A stretch of 64,000 bases of DNA from positions 35,342 through 99,341 of the forward strand of contig QFDA01000005.1 in NCBI GenBank assembly GCA_003130815.1, in the 5' to 3' direction. Source of the DNA: Bacteroidetes bacterium SCGC AAA795-G10 (GTDB lineage: Bacteria > Bacteroidota > Bacteroidia > Flavobacteriales > Flavobacteriaceae). The translations under genes and the position numbers were made by a program. Positions within the stretch are counted from its first letter, which is position 1; every line of letters starts with the position of its first letter. Shown here one piece after another: positions 55,916 through 64,000 of the stretch. The notes beneath the pieces were generated by a model, which was not told where the DNA came from, searched no databases, and saw nothing but the letters and a program-made list of their open reading frames with translations.

Positions 55916-56137
55916 GTGCCTGACTCAGACTATTTACATTTTTTCACTGGATCAATTGTTGAGGTTTTGGCCTTGAAGCAGGCATTGTCAGAGAAAAAAA
56001 TTTTCCCTATAATTAAAGATGAATCAGAATCAGCTAGATTAGCTGGCTTTGGAATTTCTAATCCAACAGTTCAACAAGTATTTCTTCATAAAGATGAAAT
56101 TGAAATAGGTGAAAAAATATTACAACACCTTTTTTAA
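55916..56137 (+). CDS. DUF2007 family protein
   Basis: 73 residues with GTG start (MPDSDYLHFFTGS). The pattern IVEVLALKQALSEKKIFPIIKDESESARLAGFG then a short hydrophobic end matches DUF2007, a small GlnB-like ferredoxin fold of unknown function. It follows the membrane protein gene by five bases. Confidence 0.82.
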   Translation: MPDSDYLHFFTGSIVEVLALKQALSEKKIFPIIKDESESARLAGFGISNPTVQQVFLHKDEIEIGEKILQHLF

Positions 56138-56232
56138 CCACCTTTAATTTTTTATTTTGCATCGTTAAGTTGATTTTTTGTGCTTTATAAATACTACCAT
56201 AATAAATAACTAAATCTTAAAATAATTAAGTG

Positions 56233-57894
56233 ATGAATACCAATTTTGAAACATTAGATTATATTGTTTTTGCTCTGTATGCGATTGTAATTTTAAGCGT
56301 TGGGCTATGGGTATCAAGGTCAAAAAAGGGTGAAACTAAAAGTACAGAAGATTATTTTCTTGCAAGCAAATCACTTCCCTGGTGGGCAATTGGAGCATCT
56401 CTAATAGCAGCAAACATCTCAGCAGAACAATTTATCGGAATGTCAGGTTCAGGCTTCGCAGGTGGACTAGCAATAGCAACATACGAATGGATGGCTGCAT
56501 TGACATTGATAGTTGTTGGGAAGTTTTTTTTACCAATTTTTATAAAGAAAAAAATTTATACAATTCCTGAATTCGTTGAGCAAAGATATTCAAGTCAATT
56601 AAAGACAATTTTAGCCGTATTTTGGATTGCCTTATACATTTTTGTAAATTTAGCTTCAGTCCTCTATCTAGGTGGACTAGCTCTTCAGACAATACTGGGA
56701 GTTAATATGATCTCTGCAATAATTGGTTTAGCTTTATTTGCTGTTGCATATTCTCTTTATGGAGGTCTTTCAGCAGTTGCATGGACTGATATTATTCAAG
56801 TGGTAGTCTTAATTTTAGGAGGGTTAGTCACTACATATCTTGCTTTAGATACTGTATCTGGTGGACAGGGTTTTATTAAAGGTCTAAATTCAATTTATGA
56901 TGCAGTTCCTGAACGTTTCGATATGATACTTGAAAAAAATAATCCTGAATATATGAACTTACCAGGTATTGGTGTTTTGATTGGAGGAATGTGGATTGCA
57001 AATTTATACTATTGGGGATTTAATCAATACATCATTCAAAGAACACTTGCTGCAAAATCCTTAGAAGAATCTCAAAAAGGAATTTTATTTGCTGCTGGTT
57101 TAAAAATGATAATACCACTTATTGTTGTAATTCCAGGGATTGCAGCATATGTCATTGTAAATGATCCATTGCTAATGGAAAAATTAGGAGAATCAGGAAT
57201 GACTAATCTTCCCTCATTAGCTCAAGCAGACAAAGCCTATCCTTGGTTGATGCAATTTCTGCCTACTGGATTAAAAGGAGTTGCAGTGGCTGCACTTGCC
57301 GCCGCAATAGTGTCATCTTTGGCATCAATGTTAAATTCAACAGCAACTATATTCACTATGGATATTTATAAGCAATTGATCAACAAAAATGCAAGTGAAT
57401 CAAAAACTGTAAATGTAGGTCGCCTTTCTGCATTTATTGCTCTAATAATCGCAACAATTATGGCACCATTACTTGGTGGTATTGACCAGGCTTTTCAATT
57501 TATTCAGGAATACACAGGAATAGTAAGTCCAGGTATTCTTTCTGTATTCGTGTTAGGGCTATTTTGGAAAAAAACATCAAACAAGGGTGCAGTTTTTGGA
57601 GCTCTAGCTTCAATTCCTATAGCACTATTTTTTAAAGTCGGTCCAAAAGGATGGTTAGCGAATTCTCCAGTAGAAGAATTTTTTCCAACGCTACCATTTT
57701 TAGATCAAATGGGATTAACCGCAATTCTTTCAATGATTGTTATTGCAATTGTAAGTATTAAAGAGAATAAAATTAGTGACGATAAAAAAGCTATAAAACT
57801 TGACAAGGGGGTTTTTGATACATCCGCAATTTATAACATAGGATCCTTTATTTTGATGATAATACTTGCATTATTGTACTCATTCTTCTGGTAA
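56233..57894 (+). CDS. Sodium/solute symporter (SSS family, sugar-type)
   Basis: About 553 residues, 13-14 transmembrane helices, inner membrane. Typical SSS blocks: SKSLPWWAIGASLIAANISA, EQFIGMSGSGFAGGLA, SLYGGLSAVAWTDIIQVVVL, the Na+-site serines in ALAAAIVSSLASMLNS, and FIQEYTGIVSPGILSVFVLG near the end. The SGLT-type signature EQFIGMSGSGFA favours sugars over proline or solutes such as pantothenate. ATG at 56233 follows a GTG at 56230; either may be the start. Confidence 0.88.
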   Translation: MNTNFETLDYIVFALYAIVILSVGLWVSRSKKGETKSTEDYFLASKSLPWWAIGASLIAANISAEQFIGMSGSGFAGGLAIATYEWMAALTLIVVGKFFLPIFIKKKIYTIPEFVEQRYSSQLKTILAVFWIALYIFVNLASVLYLGGLALQTILGVNMISAIIGLALFAVAYSLYGGLSAVAWTDIIQVVVLILGGLVTTYLALDTVSGGQGFIKGLNSIYDAVPERFDMILEKNNPEYMNLPGIGVLIGGMWIANLYYWGFNQYIIQRTLAAKSLEESQKGILFAAGLKMIIPLIVVIPGIAAYVIVNDPLLMEKLGESGMTNLPSLAQADKAYPWLMQFLPTGLKGVAVAALAAAIVSSLASMLNSTATIFTMDIYKQLINKNASESKTVNVGRLSAFIALIIATIMAPLLGGIDQAFQFIQEYTGIVSPGILSVFVLGLFWKKTSNKGAVFGALASIPIALFFKVGPKGWLANSPVEEFFPTLPFLDQMGLTAILSMIVIAIVSIKENKISDDKKAIKLDKGVFDTSAIYNIGSFILMIILALLYSFFW

Positions 57895-57942
57895 ATTTAG
57901 GTAATAAGGAAGATTATTCGATTGAAATTTTATAGCTTGAAA

Positions 57943-59620
<1,678 letters not shown>

Positions 59621-59663
59621 TAAATATTTTGCAAATTAAAAAATCTGTATTTTTAGAATCCAT

Positions 59664-61043
59664 ATGAAAAAATTAAAATTCATTTTTATTTTTCTAATTC
59701 TACTTGGATGTAATTCAAATACAAAAACACGTGATGGAATTTTCTTGGGTGGACAAATAATTAATCCATCATCACGTGATGTAACCTTGTATCAAGGATC
59801 TAATGTTATTGATATGCTTGATTTAGATGATAACTTTAAATTTAAAAGGAAATATGACTCACTCACAAGTGGCATATATAAACTTGAACATTTACCAGAA
59901 TATCAGACTGTTCTTTTGGAAGAAGCTGATAGTCTTTGGATAAGAATTAATGCTACAACTTTCGATGAGTCGATTGTATTTTCTGGTATTGGGGCAACAA
60001 AAAATAACTTTCTTATTGATTTATATCTCAAACAAGAAGAAGAAGTAAATTTTCTATCATCAAAATACTCAAGTAATCAAATAGTATTTAAAAAAATAAT
60101 AGATTCGTTAGTACTTGAAAAAAAAGCCTCTTGGATTAAAATGGATTCAATAAATGATTTAAGTCCAATTGCTCAAAAGGTTACTCAGGCAGCCTATATT
60201 TATCATTATGCAAGTATTAGAGAAAGATATGCATTATTACGCAGTTCAAAGTTGACAGAAGCAAAAGATAGTCTGTTTTTTAGTTATCGTAAATTTCTAA
60301 ACTATGGCGATAATGATTTAGCTTTTTTTGATCCATATGTTAATTATATTTTAAACTATATAAGTCAAAAAGCACTTAAGGTGGGAGAACAATATTTTAG
60401 TGCGAAAGAAACAACATCTTTTAACATTAGAAGATTGGAAATCTTAGATAAAATGGTTTCTGGCAAATTACTTAGAAACAATCTTGCTCGAGCTATTGCA
60501 TTTGAGGAAATGCTAAACTTTAAAAATCAGACAGAACATGATCTATTTTTGCAATATTATGCTACTGTAAATAACTCCAAACAGTATTTAAGTGAGGTTT
60601 TAGAATTACATCAAGATATACGTAAAATGAATAATGGGAAACCTTTACCTAAAGTCTTACTTCAAAATTTTGAAAGAAAAACTGTAAATAGCGCTTCATT
60701 AGCATATGGCAAATCTACAGTAATTTACTTTTGGTCACAAACACAAATGAATCAGTACCGCAACACACTGAATCGTTTAAATAAACTAAAAAGTACTTAT
60801 CCTAATATAAGATTTATTGGAATTTGTATTCAACCTTTTAATGCCTTAACCGATCAAGTTCAAAAAATGATGGGTTTAGATTCTAACGATCAATTTGCAT
60901 TAATAGATTTTGATAAAGCAAGCAAAGCCTGGGTTTTAACACTTTTAAACAAAAGTATAGCACTAAATAAAAGCGGGTTTATAGTGGAAGGATTTGGAAA
61001 TTTCTACGATATTGAGTTTGAGAAAATTTTAAAAGGTCTCTAG
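59664..61043 (+). CDS. TlpA-like lipoprotein lacking the CxxC motif
   Basis: 459 residues, lipobox LLGC (Cys16). The layout is that of the DUF4369/TlpA lipoproteins (N-terminal beta region 25-115, helical middle, C-terminal thioredoxin fold at about 335-459), but the active-site segment reads TVIYFWSQTQMNQYRN where FWASWCxxC is expected: both cysteines are absent. A redox function is therefore unlikely; ligand binding or a structural role is more likely. The cis-Pro region is also weak. The stop (TAG) overlaps the stop of the convergent fsa gene on the shared CTAG. Confidence 0.78.
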   Translation: MKKLKFIFIFLILLGCNSNTKTRDGIFLGGQIINPSSRDVTLYQGSNVIDMLDLDDNFKFKRKYDSLTSGIYKLEHLPEYQTVLLEEADSLWIRINATTFDESIVFSGIGATKNNFLIDLYLKQEEEVNFLSSKYSSNQIVFKKIIDSLVLEKKASWIKMDSINDLSPIAQKVTQAAYIYHYASIRERYALLRSSKLTEAKDSLFFSYRKFLNYGDNDLAFFDPYVNYILNYISQKALKVGEQYFSAKETTSFNIRRLEILDKMVSGKLLRNNLARAIAFEEMLNFKNQTEHDLFLQYYATVNNSKQYLSEVLELHQDIRKMNNGKPLPKVLLQNFERKTVNSASLAYGKSTVIYFWSQTQMNQYRNTLNRLNKLKSTYPNIRFIGICIQPFNALTDQVQKMMGLDSNDQFALIDFDKASKAWVLTLLNKSIALNKSGFIVEGFGNFYDIEFEKILKGL

Positions 61044-61693
61044 TTTCCTTTTTTATAATCCTCTAAAAACTTTTTTAATCCTATATCAGTAAGTGGATGA
61101 TTTAAAAGACCTTTAATTGATGAAAGAGGACCTGTTATAACATCTGCTCCAATTTTAGCACAATTTACAATATGCATTGTATGTCTAATAGATGCTGCGA
61201 GAATTTCTGTTTTAAAAGCAAAATTATCATAGATTTGACGAATTTCTTTTATTAATTCTAACCCATCTGTTGAATTGTCATCTAAACGACCAATAAATGG
61301 AGAAACATAATTAGCTCCAGCTTTTGCAGCTATAAGTGCCTGTCCTGAAGAGAAAACAAGAGTGCAATTAGTCTTTATTCCTACATCAGAAAAGTATTTT
61401 AAAGCTTTGACTCCTTCTTCTATCATAGGAACTTTGACAACAATTTGGGGGTTTAGCTTTGCTAGCATCTCTCCTTCTCGTTTCATACCCTCAAAGTCAA
61501 CAGAGATTACTTCAGCAGAGACATCTCCATTAACTATCTCACAAATATCCTTGTAATGTTTAATTATGTTACCATTTCCTGTTATACCTTCTTTAGCCAT
61601 TAAAGACGGATTTGTGGTAACTCCATCTAAAACCCCTAAATCTTGTGCTTCTCTGATTTGACTTAGATTTGCTGTATCAATAAAAAATTTCAT
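61040..61693 (-). CDS. Transaldolase-like fructose-6-phosphate aldolase
   Basis: 217-residue TalC/FSA-type protein, a TIM barrel that cleaves or transfers dihydroxyacetone units in pentose-phosphate metabolism. Start DTANLSQIREAQDLGVLDGV and the Schiff-base Lys87 in QIVVKVPM are present; YVSPFIGRLDD and AASIRHTMHIVNCAKIGADV follow. Short transaldolases of this type can have either activity, so no firm symbol is given. The stop codon shares CTAG with the convergent gene. Bases 61472-61546 are copied in reverse at the window end. Confidence 0.9.
   Translation of the reverse strand: MKFFIDTANLSQIREAQDLGVLDGVTTNPSLMAKEGITGNGNIIKHYKDICEIVNGDVSAEVISVDFEGMKREGEMLAKLNPQIVVKVPMIEEGVKALKYFSDVGIKTNCTLVFSSGQALIAAKAGANYVSPFIGRLDDNSTDGLELIKEIRQIYDNFAFKTEILAASIRHTMHIVNCAKIGADVITGPLSSIKGLLNHPLTDIGLKKFLEDYKKGN
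61472..61546 (+). repeat. Source of the inverted duplication found at 63926-64000
   Basis: 75 bases inside the transaldolase-like gene whose exact reverse complement forms the last 75 bases of the window. No difference was found over the whole length; the bases just outside diverge at once. Confidence 0.97.
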
Positions 61694-61699
61694 ATGATT

Positions 61700-62503
61700 T
61701 TATAATTTATAATGATTCATGATTAGTCTTTCAAATATTTGGCTTGGCAGTATTTTTTTTAAAAATATTGATAACTTTTGTAAAATAGCTCCAACTCGAT
61801 AATGTACTTTAAGATTGCCATTATTTAAAATATTATAGATTGCTTTTGCAATTTCTATTGGGGGATTACCTTTATCAACGTGTTCATCCATTGTTTTAAT
61901 TCCTTCAGCATATTTTTTGTATGGAGAGTTTTTTAAAACGGGGGAATGATATCTTCTAGATGCTACATCAGTAGCATAATCACCGGGTGCGAGTGTACAT
62001 ACTTTAATTCCAAATTCTTTGACTTCCATTCGTAAACTCTCTGTCATAGTCATAAATGCACTTTTAGAAGCTGAAAATGCTCCACGAAAAGGAAGCCCCA
62101 TGTATCCGCCAATTGATGTCACATTAATTATAGTACCCGATTTTTGCTTTCGCATGTGAGGAAGTACTGCTTGAATTAAATTCAAAGGTCCAAAGCAATT
62201 TGTAGCAAAATTTTCAACTACTTTATCAGAGTTTAATTCTTCTAAAGGTCCAGTAATCCCAACTCCAGCATTATTAATTAAAACATCTATTTTCCCACTC
62301 AAAGACAATATTTTTGTTACACAATCCTTAATTGAAGTAAGATCTGTAATTTCTAATTTTATTAATTCGAATGGCATCGATTTATTTAATTTATCTGGGT
62401 TTCGACTCGTCCCGAAAACTACGTAGCCCTTTTTTGTTAGATAAAGTGCTGATTCAAGACCTAATCCTGAAGATGCTCCTGTAACTAAAACTACTTTTCC
62501 CAT
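61700..62503 (-). CDS. Short-chain dehydrogenase family protein with Tyr-to-Phe change
   Basis: SDR of 267 residues; ATG 62503 (MGKVVLVTGASSGLGLE) is the start, seven codons inside a longer frame. Cofactor loop TGASSGLG, NNAGVG and catalytic Ser in NVTSIGG are present, but the YxxxK motif reads FSASK (GAFSASKSAF), that is Tyr replaced by Phe with the Lys kept. Rossmann specificity residues (TSRN, like NADP-types) suggest NADP(H). The substrate is unknown. It begins 15 bases after the SRP RNA gene and has no separate promoter that I can see. Confidence 0.85.
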   Translation of the reverse strand: MGKVVLVTGASSGLGLESALYLTKKGYVVFGTSRNPDKLNKSMPFELIKLEITDLTSIKDCVTKILSLSGKIDVLINNAGVGITGPLEELNSDKVVENFATNCFGPLNLIQAVLPHMRKQKSGTIINVTSIGGYMGLPFRGAFSASKSAFMTMTESLRMEVKEFGIKVCTLAPGDYATDVASRRYHSPVLKNSPYKKYAEGIKTMDEHVDKGNPPIEIAKAIYNILNNGNLKVHYRVGAILQKLSIFLKKILPSQIFERLIMNHYKL

Positions 62504-62518
62504 ATCTTCAAACAAAAT

Positions 62519-62614
62519 GGGCAAGCCGCCTACATCACACCGCTACAACCGCCTACCCTTGCTGCGTTCCCGCCCTGGGGGATTTAGCAGGAGCTGGTTG
62601 TGTAGAACTTGCCC
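62519..62614 (-). ncRNA. ffs: Signal recognition particle RNA, small bacterial type
   Basis: 96 bases on the minus strand with a closing stem GGGCAAG/CTTGCCC. The conserved apical part reads CCCAGGGCGGGAACGCAGC followed by AAGGGTA, the SRP RNA domain IV that binds Ffh. Symmetric pairing of the arms (ACAACCAGCTCCTGC side with GGCGGTTGT side) supports a hairpin. Located between glutaminyl cyclotransferase and the SDR gene. Confidence 0.94.
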
Positions 62615-62619
62615 GATAA

Positions 62620-62647
62620 CAAATATAAACTGTTAGTCTGATATCAA
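62620..62647 (-). promoter_or_regulatory. SRP RNA promoter
   Basis: Minus strand: TTG (62645-62647), 17 bases, TATATTTG (62620-62627), then five bases before the first G of the RNA. Spacing and position fit a start of transcription at GGGCAAG. The best promoter in the window. Confidence 0.75.
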
Positions 62648-62705
62648 CAATGATTTTAAATTCTTAATTTGTGAAACAGTTTAATGTAACAAGTAAAAAA
62701 ATAAA

Positions 62706-63728
62706 ATGAAGTTTTTTTTAAATATTATTATTTCAATACTTATTCTTAATTGTAATAGTAATGCTGAACCAAAAATTCAAATTTTAACAGGTGTAAAAGG
62801 TAACAAAGGAAGCTTTGAAAAAGTTTTAAACTTAGTTGTTAAAACATCACTTGAAGATTTTGATACTTCATACTACCTTAATAATAGGCAGATCGAGAAA
62901 ACTCACAAATTTTTAGAAAAAGATCCCTTAGGTGAATATAATATAAGAGTAGAATTGAAAAAGGGAGATAAAATATTTAAAAAAAATATAATCTACACTC
63001 TTTTATCACACAAACCACCAAAGCTTTATAAATACGAAATAGTAAATATTTATTCCCATGATATAGAAGCATACACCCAAGGATTAGAATTCGATGGTGA
63101 AGATCTCTATGAAAGTACTGGACTAAATGGAAAATCAACTTTGAGAAAGGTTAATTATAAAACTGGTGAAATAATTGAAAATAAAAAATTGGATGATGCA
63201 TTTTTTGGAGAAGGTATAACTTTAATAAACGATAAAATAATTCAGCTAACTTGGAAATCTTTAAAAGGCTTTGTTTATAGAAAAACAAATTTAGAAATGA
63301 TCAAATCGTTCCCATATTTTGATAGTAAAGAGGGATGGGGATTGTGTAATGATGGAAATAAGCTCTACAAATCTGATGGAAGTGAAAATATATGGATTCT
63401 TAATCCAAATGATTTTAAGGAAGAAAGCAGAATTCAAGTTGTTACAAATAAATCAGCACTTAGAAAAATTAATGAATTAGAATGGGTTTCTGGGAAAATA
63501 TATGCTAATACTTATCAATTTCAAAAAGACGTTGTGGTTATAATAAATCCAGTTACTGGCAGTGTTGATGGTGTTATAGACTTTTCAGGACTTAAAGAAA
63601 AGGTTAAACAACATACTAAGTTAAATGTACTTAATGGAATTGCTTACCATAAAAAGCGTAAAACGCTTTTTGTAACTGGTAAAAATTGGAATAAGATGTT
63701 TGAGGTTAAAATTTTGTCAAAGGACTAA
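62706..63728 (+). CDS. Glutaminyl-peptide cyclotransferase-like lipoprotein
   Basis: 340 residues, lipobox LILNC (Cys16). The N-terminal third is a beta-rich domain; the rest is the glutamine cyclotransferase fold (beta-propeller) with AYTQGLEFDGEDLYESTG, GLNGKSTLRKVNYKTGE, GEGITLINDKIIQLTWKS, GWGLCNDGNKLYKSDGS and INELEWVSGKIYANTY. Expected reaction: N-terminal Gln to pyroglutamate, in the periplasm. Note that the lipobox Cys replaces a Gln that the enzyme could modify. Its stop is followed by the convergent glyA after three bases. Confidence 0.9.
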   Translation: MKFFLNIIISILILNCNSNAEPKIQILTGVKGNKGSFEKVLNLVVKTSLEDFDTSYYLNNRQIEKTHKFLEKDPLGEYNIRVELKKGDKIFKKNIIYTLLSHKPPKLYKYEIVNIYSHDIEAYTQGLEFDGEDLYESTGLNGKSTLRKVNYKTGEIIENKKLDDAFFGEGITLINDKIIQLTWKSLKGFVYRKTNLEMIKSFPYFDSKEGWGLCNDGNKLYKSDGSENIWILNPNDFKEESRIQVVTNKSALRKINELEWVSGKIYANTYQFQKDVVVIINPVTGSVDGVIDFSGLKEKVKQHTKLNVLNGIAYHKKRKTLFVTGKNWNKMFEVKILSKD

Positions 63729-63731
63729 CTT

Positions 63732-63929
63732 TTAAGAATTAAATAAAGGCCTGCCACGCATTAAAGAATTAACTTGGTTAGCAACTTCACTTATAGTTAG
63801 ATCATCATTATAATTTAAAATTACCCGGTCAATCATATTCACAATTTCTTCCATTTGGTCTTCTTTAAGACCTCTAGTAGTTATTGCTGCTGTTCCAACT
63901 CTGATTCCAGAAGTAACAAATGGAGATTT
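63732..63929 (-). CDS. glyA: Serine hydroxymethyltransferase, 3' end only
   Basis: The last 66 or so codons of glyA, encoding [20 protein letters not shown] and then [14 protein letters not shown] at the stop. [10 protein letters not shown] is the conserved C-terminal signature of SHMT, a PLP enzyme making 5,10-methylene-THF and glycine. The frame is lost upstream of about 63926, where foreign sequence begins; this is a contig-end artefact rather than a real truncation. Confidence 0.88.
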   Translation of the reverse strand, partial: KSPFVTSGIRVGTAAITTRGLKEDQMEEIVNMIDRVILNYNDDLTISEVANQVNSLMRGRPLFNS

Positions 63930-64000
63930 GTGAGATAGTTAATGGAGATGTCTCTGCTGAAGTAATCTCTGTTGACTTTGAGGGTATGAAACGAGAAGGA
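63926..64000 (-). repeat. Inverted duplicate of the transaldolase-like gene at the window end
   Basis: The last 75 bases are the exact reverse complement of 61472-61546. The join lies at a few shared bases (ATTTG) within glyA. Such inverted joins over a few kilobases, at contig ends with microhomology, are typical of multiple-displacement-amplification chimeras. Confidence 0.93.

Noticed and set aside
63732..64000. glyA as a true pseudogene
   Set aside because: The break coincides exactly with the inverted copy from 61472-61546, so an amplification or assembly chimera explains it better.

Overview
The window is an AT-rich, gene-dense stretch of a bacterial chromosome that reads as a marine, probably uncultivated member of the Flavobacteriia (Bacteroidota). 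Support comes from the LpxC-FabZ fusion in an lpxD-lpxC/fabZ-lpxA-efp-sucD-fabG run, the fused HisB and HisIE, the type IX secretion regulator PorX, many lipoproteins, few Shine-Dalgarno-like sites, and promoters of the Bacteroidota form TTTG...TAnnTTTG. I see no rRNA, tRNA, insertion sequence, prophage or CRISPR array.

Layout. 1-4.4 kb: gamma-glutamyltransferase (runs off the left edge), AcpH-like hydrolase, GlmM, LpxL-like acyltransferase. 4.5-10.5 kb: a lysine/2-aminoadipate catabolic pair (DUF1338 2-oxoadipate dioxygenase/decarboxylase and ALDH7) with a rhomboid protease, a TlpA-type lipoprotein and the quinone-linked D-lactate dehydrogenase Dld. 10.6-16.3 kb: AroC, a dicarboxylate/amino-acid symporter, a DCC protein, MutS2 and uracil-DNA glycosylase. 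16.4-22.1 kb: seven paralogous lipoproteins of an unrecognised family, interrupted by two unrelated secreted proteins and full of near-identical DNA repeats. 22.2-28 kb: SUI1, DinB-like, YbjQ with a 34-residue membrane peptide, M61 peptidase, DUF2461, a sugar-kinase-like protein and a nucleoside hydrolase. 28-35.7 kb: complete histidine operon hisGDCBHA-(DinB)-F-IE, preceded by a promoter, a His-rich leader peptide, an antiterminator and a terminator. 35.7-43.3 kb: prohibitin, FabG, SucD, EF-P, LpxA, LpxC/FabZ, LpxD, HD hydrolase. 43.3-50.5 kb: PorX, TsaE, DUF4258, proline dehydrogenase, Pcm, TsaC-like, UvrD/PcrA. 50.6-64 kb: RecG, PheT, a membrane protein, DUF2007, a sodium/solute symporter, an ABC-F ATPase, a TlpA-like lipoprotein without CxxC, transaldolase-like FSA, an SDR, SRP RNA, glutaminyl cyclotransferase and the 3' end of glyA.

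Most striking: (i) the seven-copy lipoprotein array, whose paired cysteines are gained or lost together and whose copies share 95-97% identical blocks; (ii) a complete ribosome-mediated attenuator in front of the his operon; (iii) the last 75 bases, which are an exact inverted copy of part of the transaldolase gene 2.4 kb upstream and cut glyA short. The third looks like an amplification or assembly chimera at a contig end rather than biology.

Genes often overlap by 1-4 bases (ATGA, TAATG), and several convergent pairs share their stop regions, so the genome appears streamlined. Functional calls rest on recognised motifs and length; no database search was possible.
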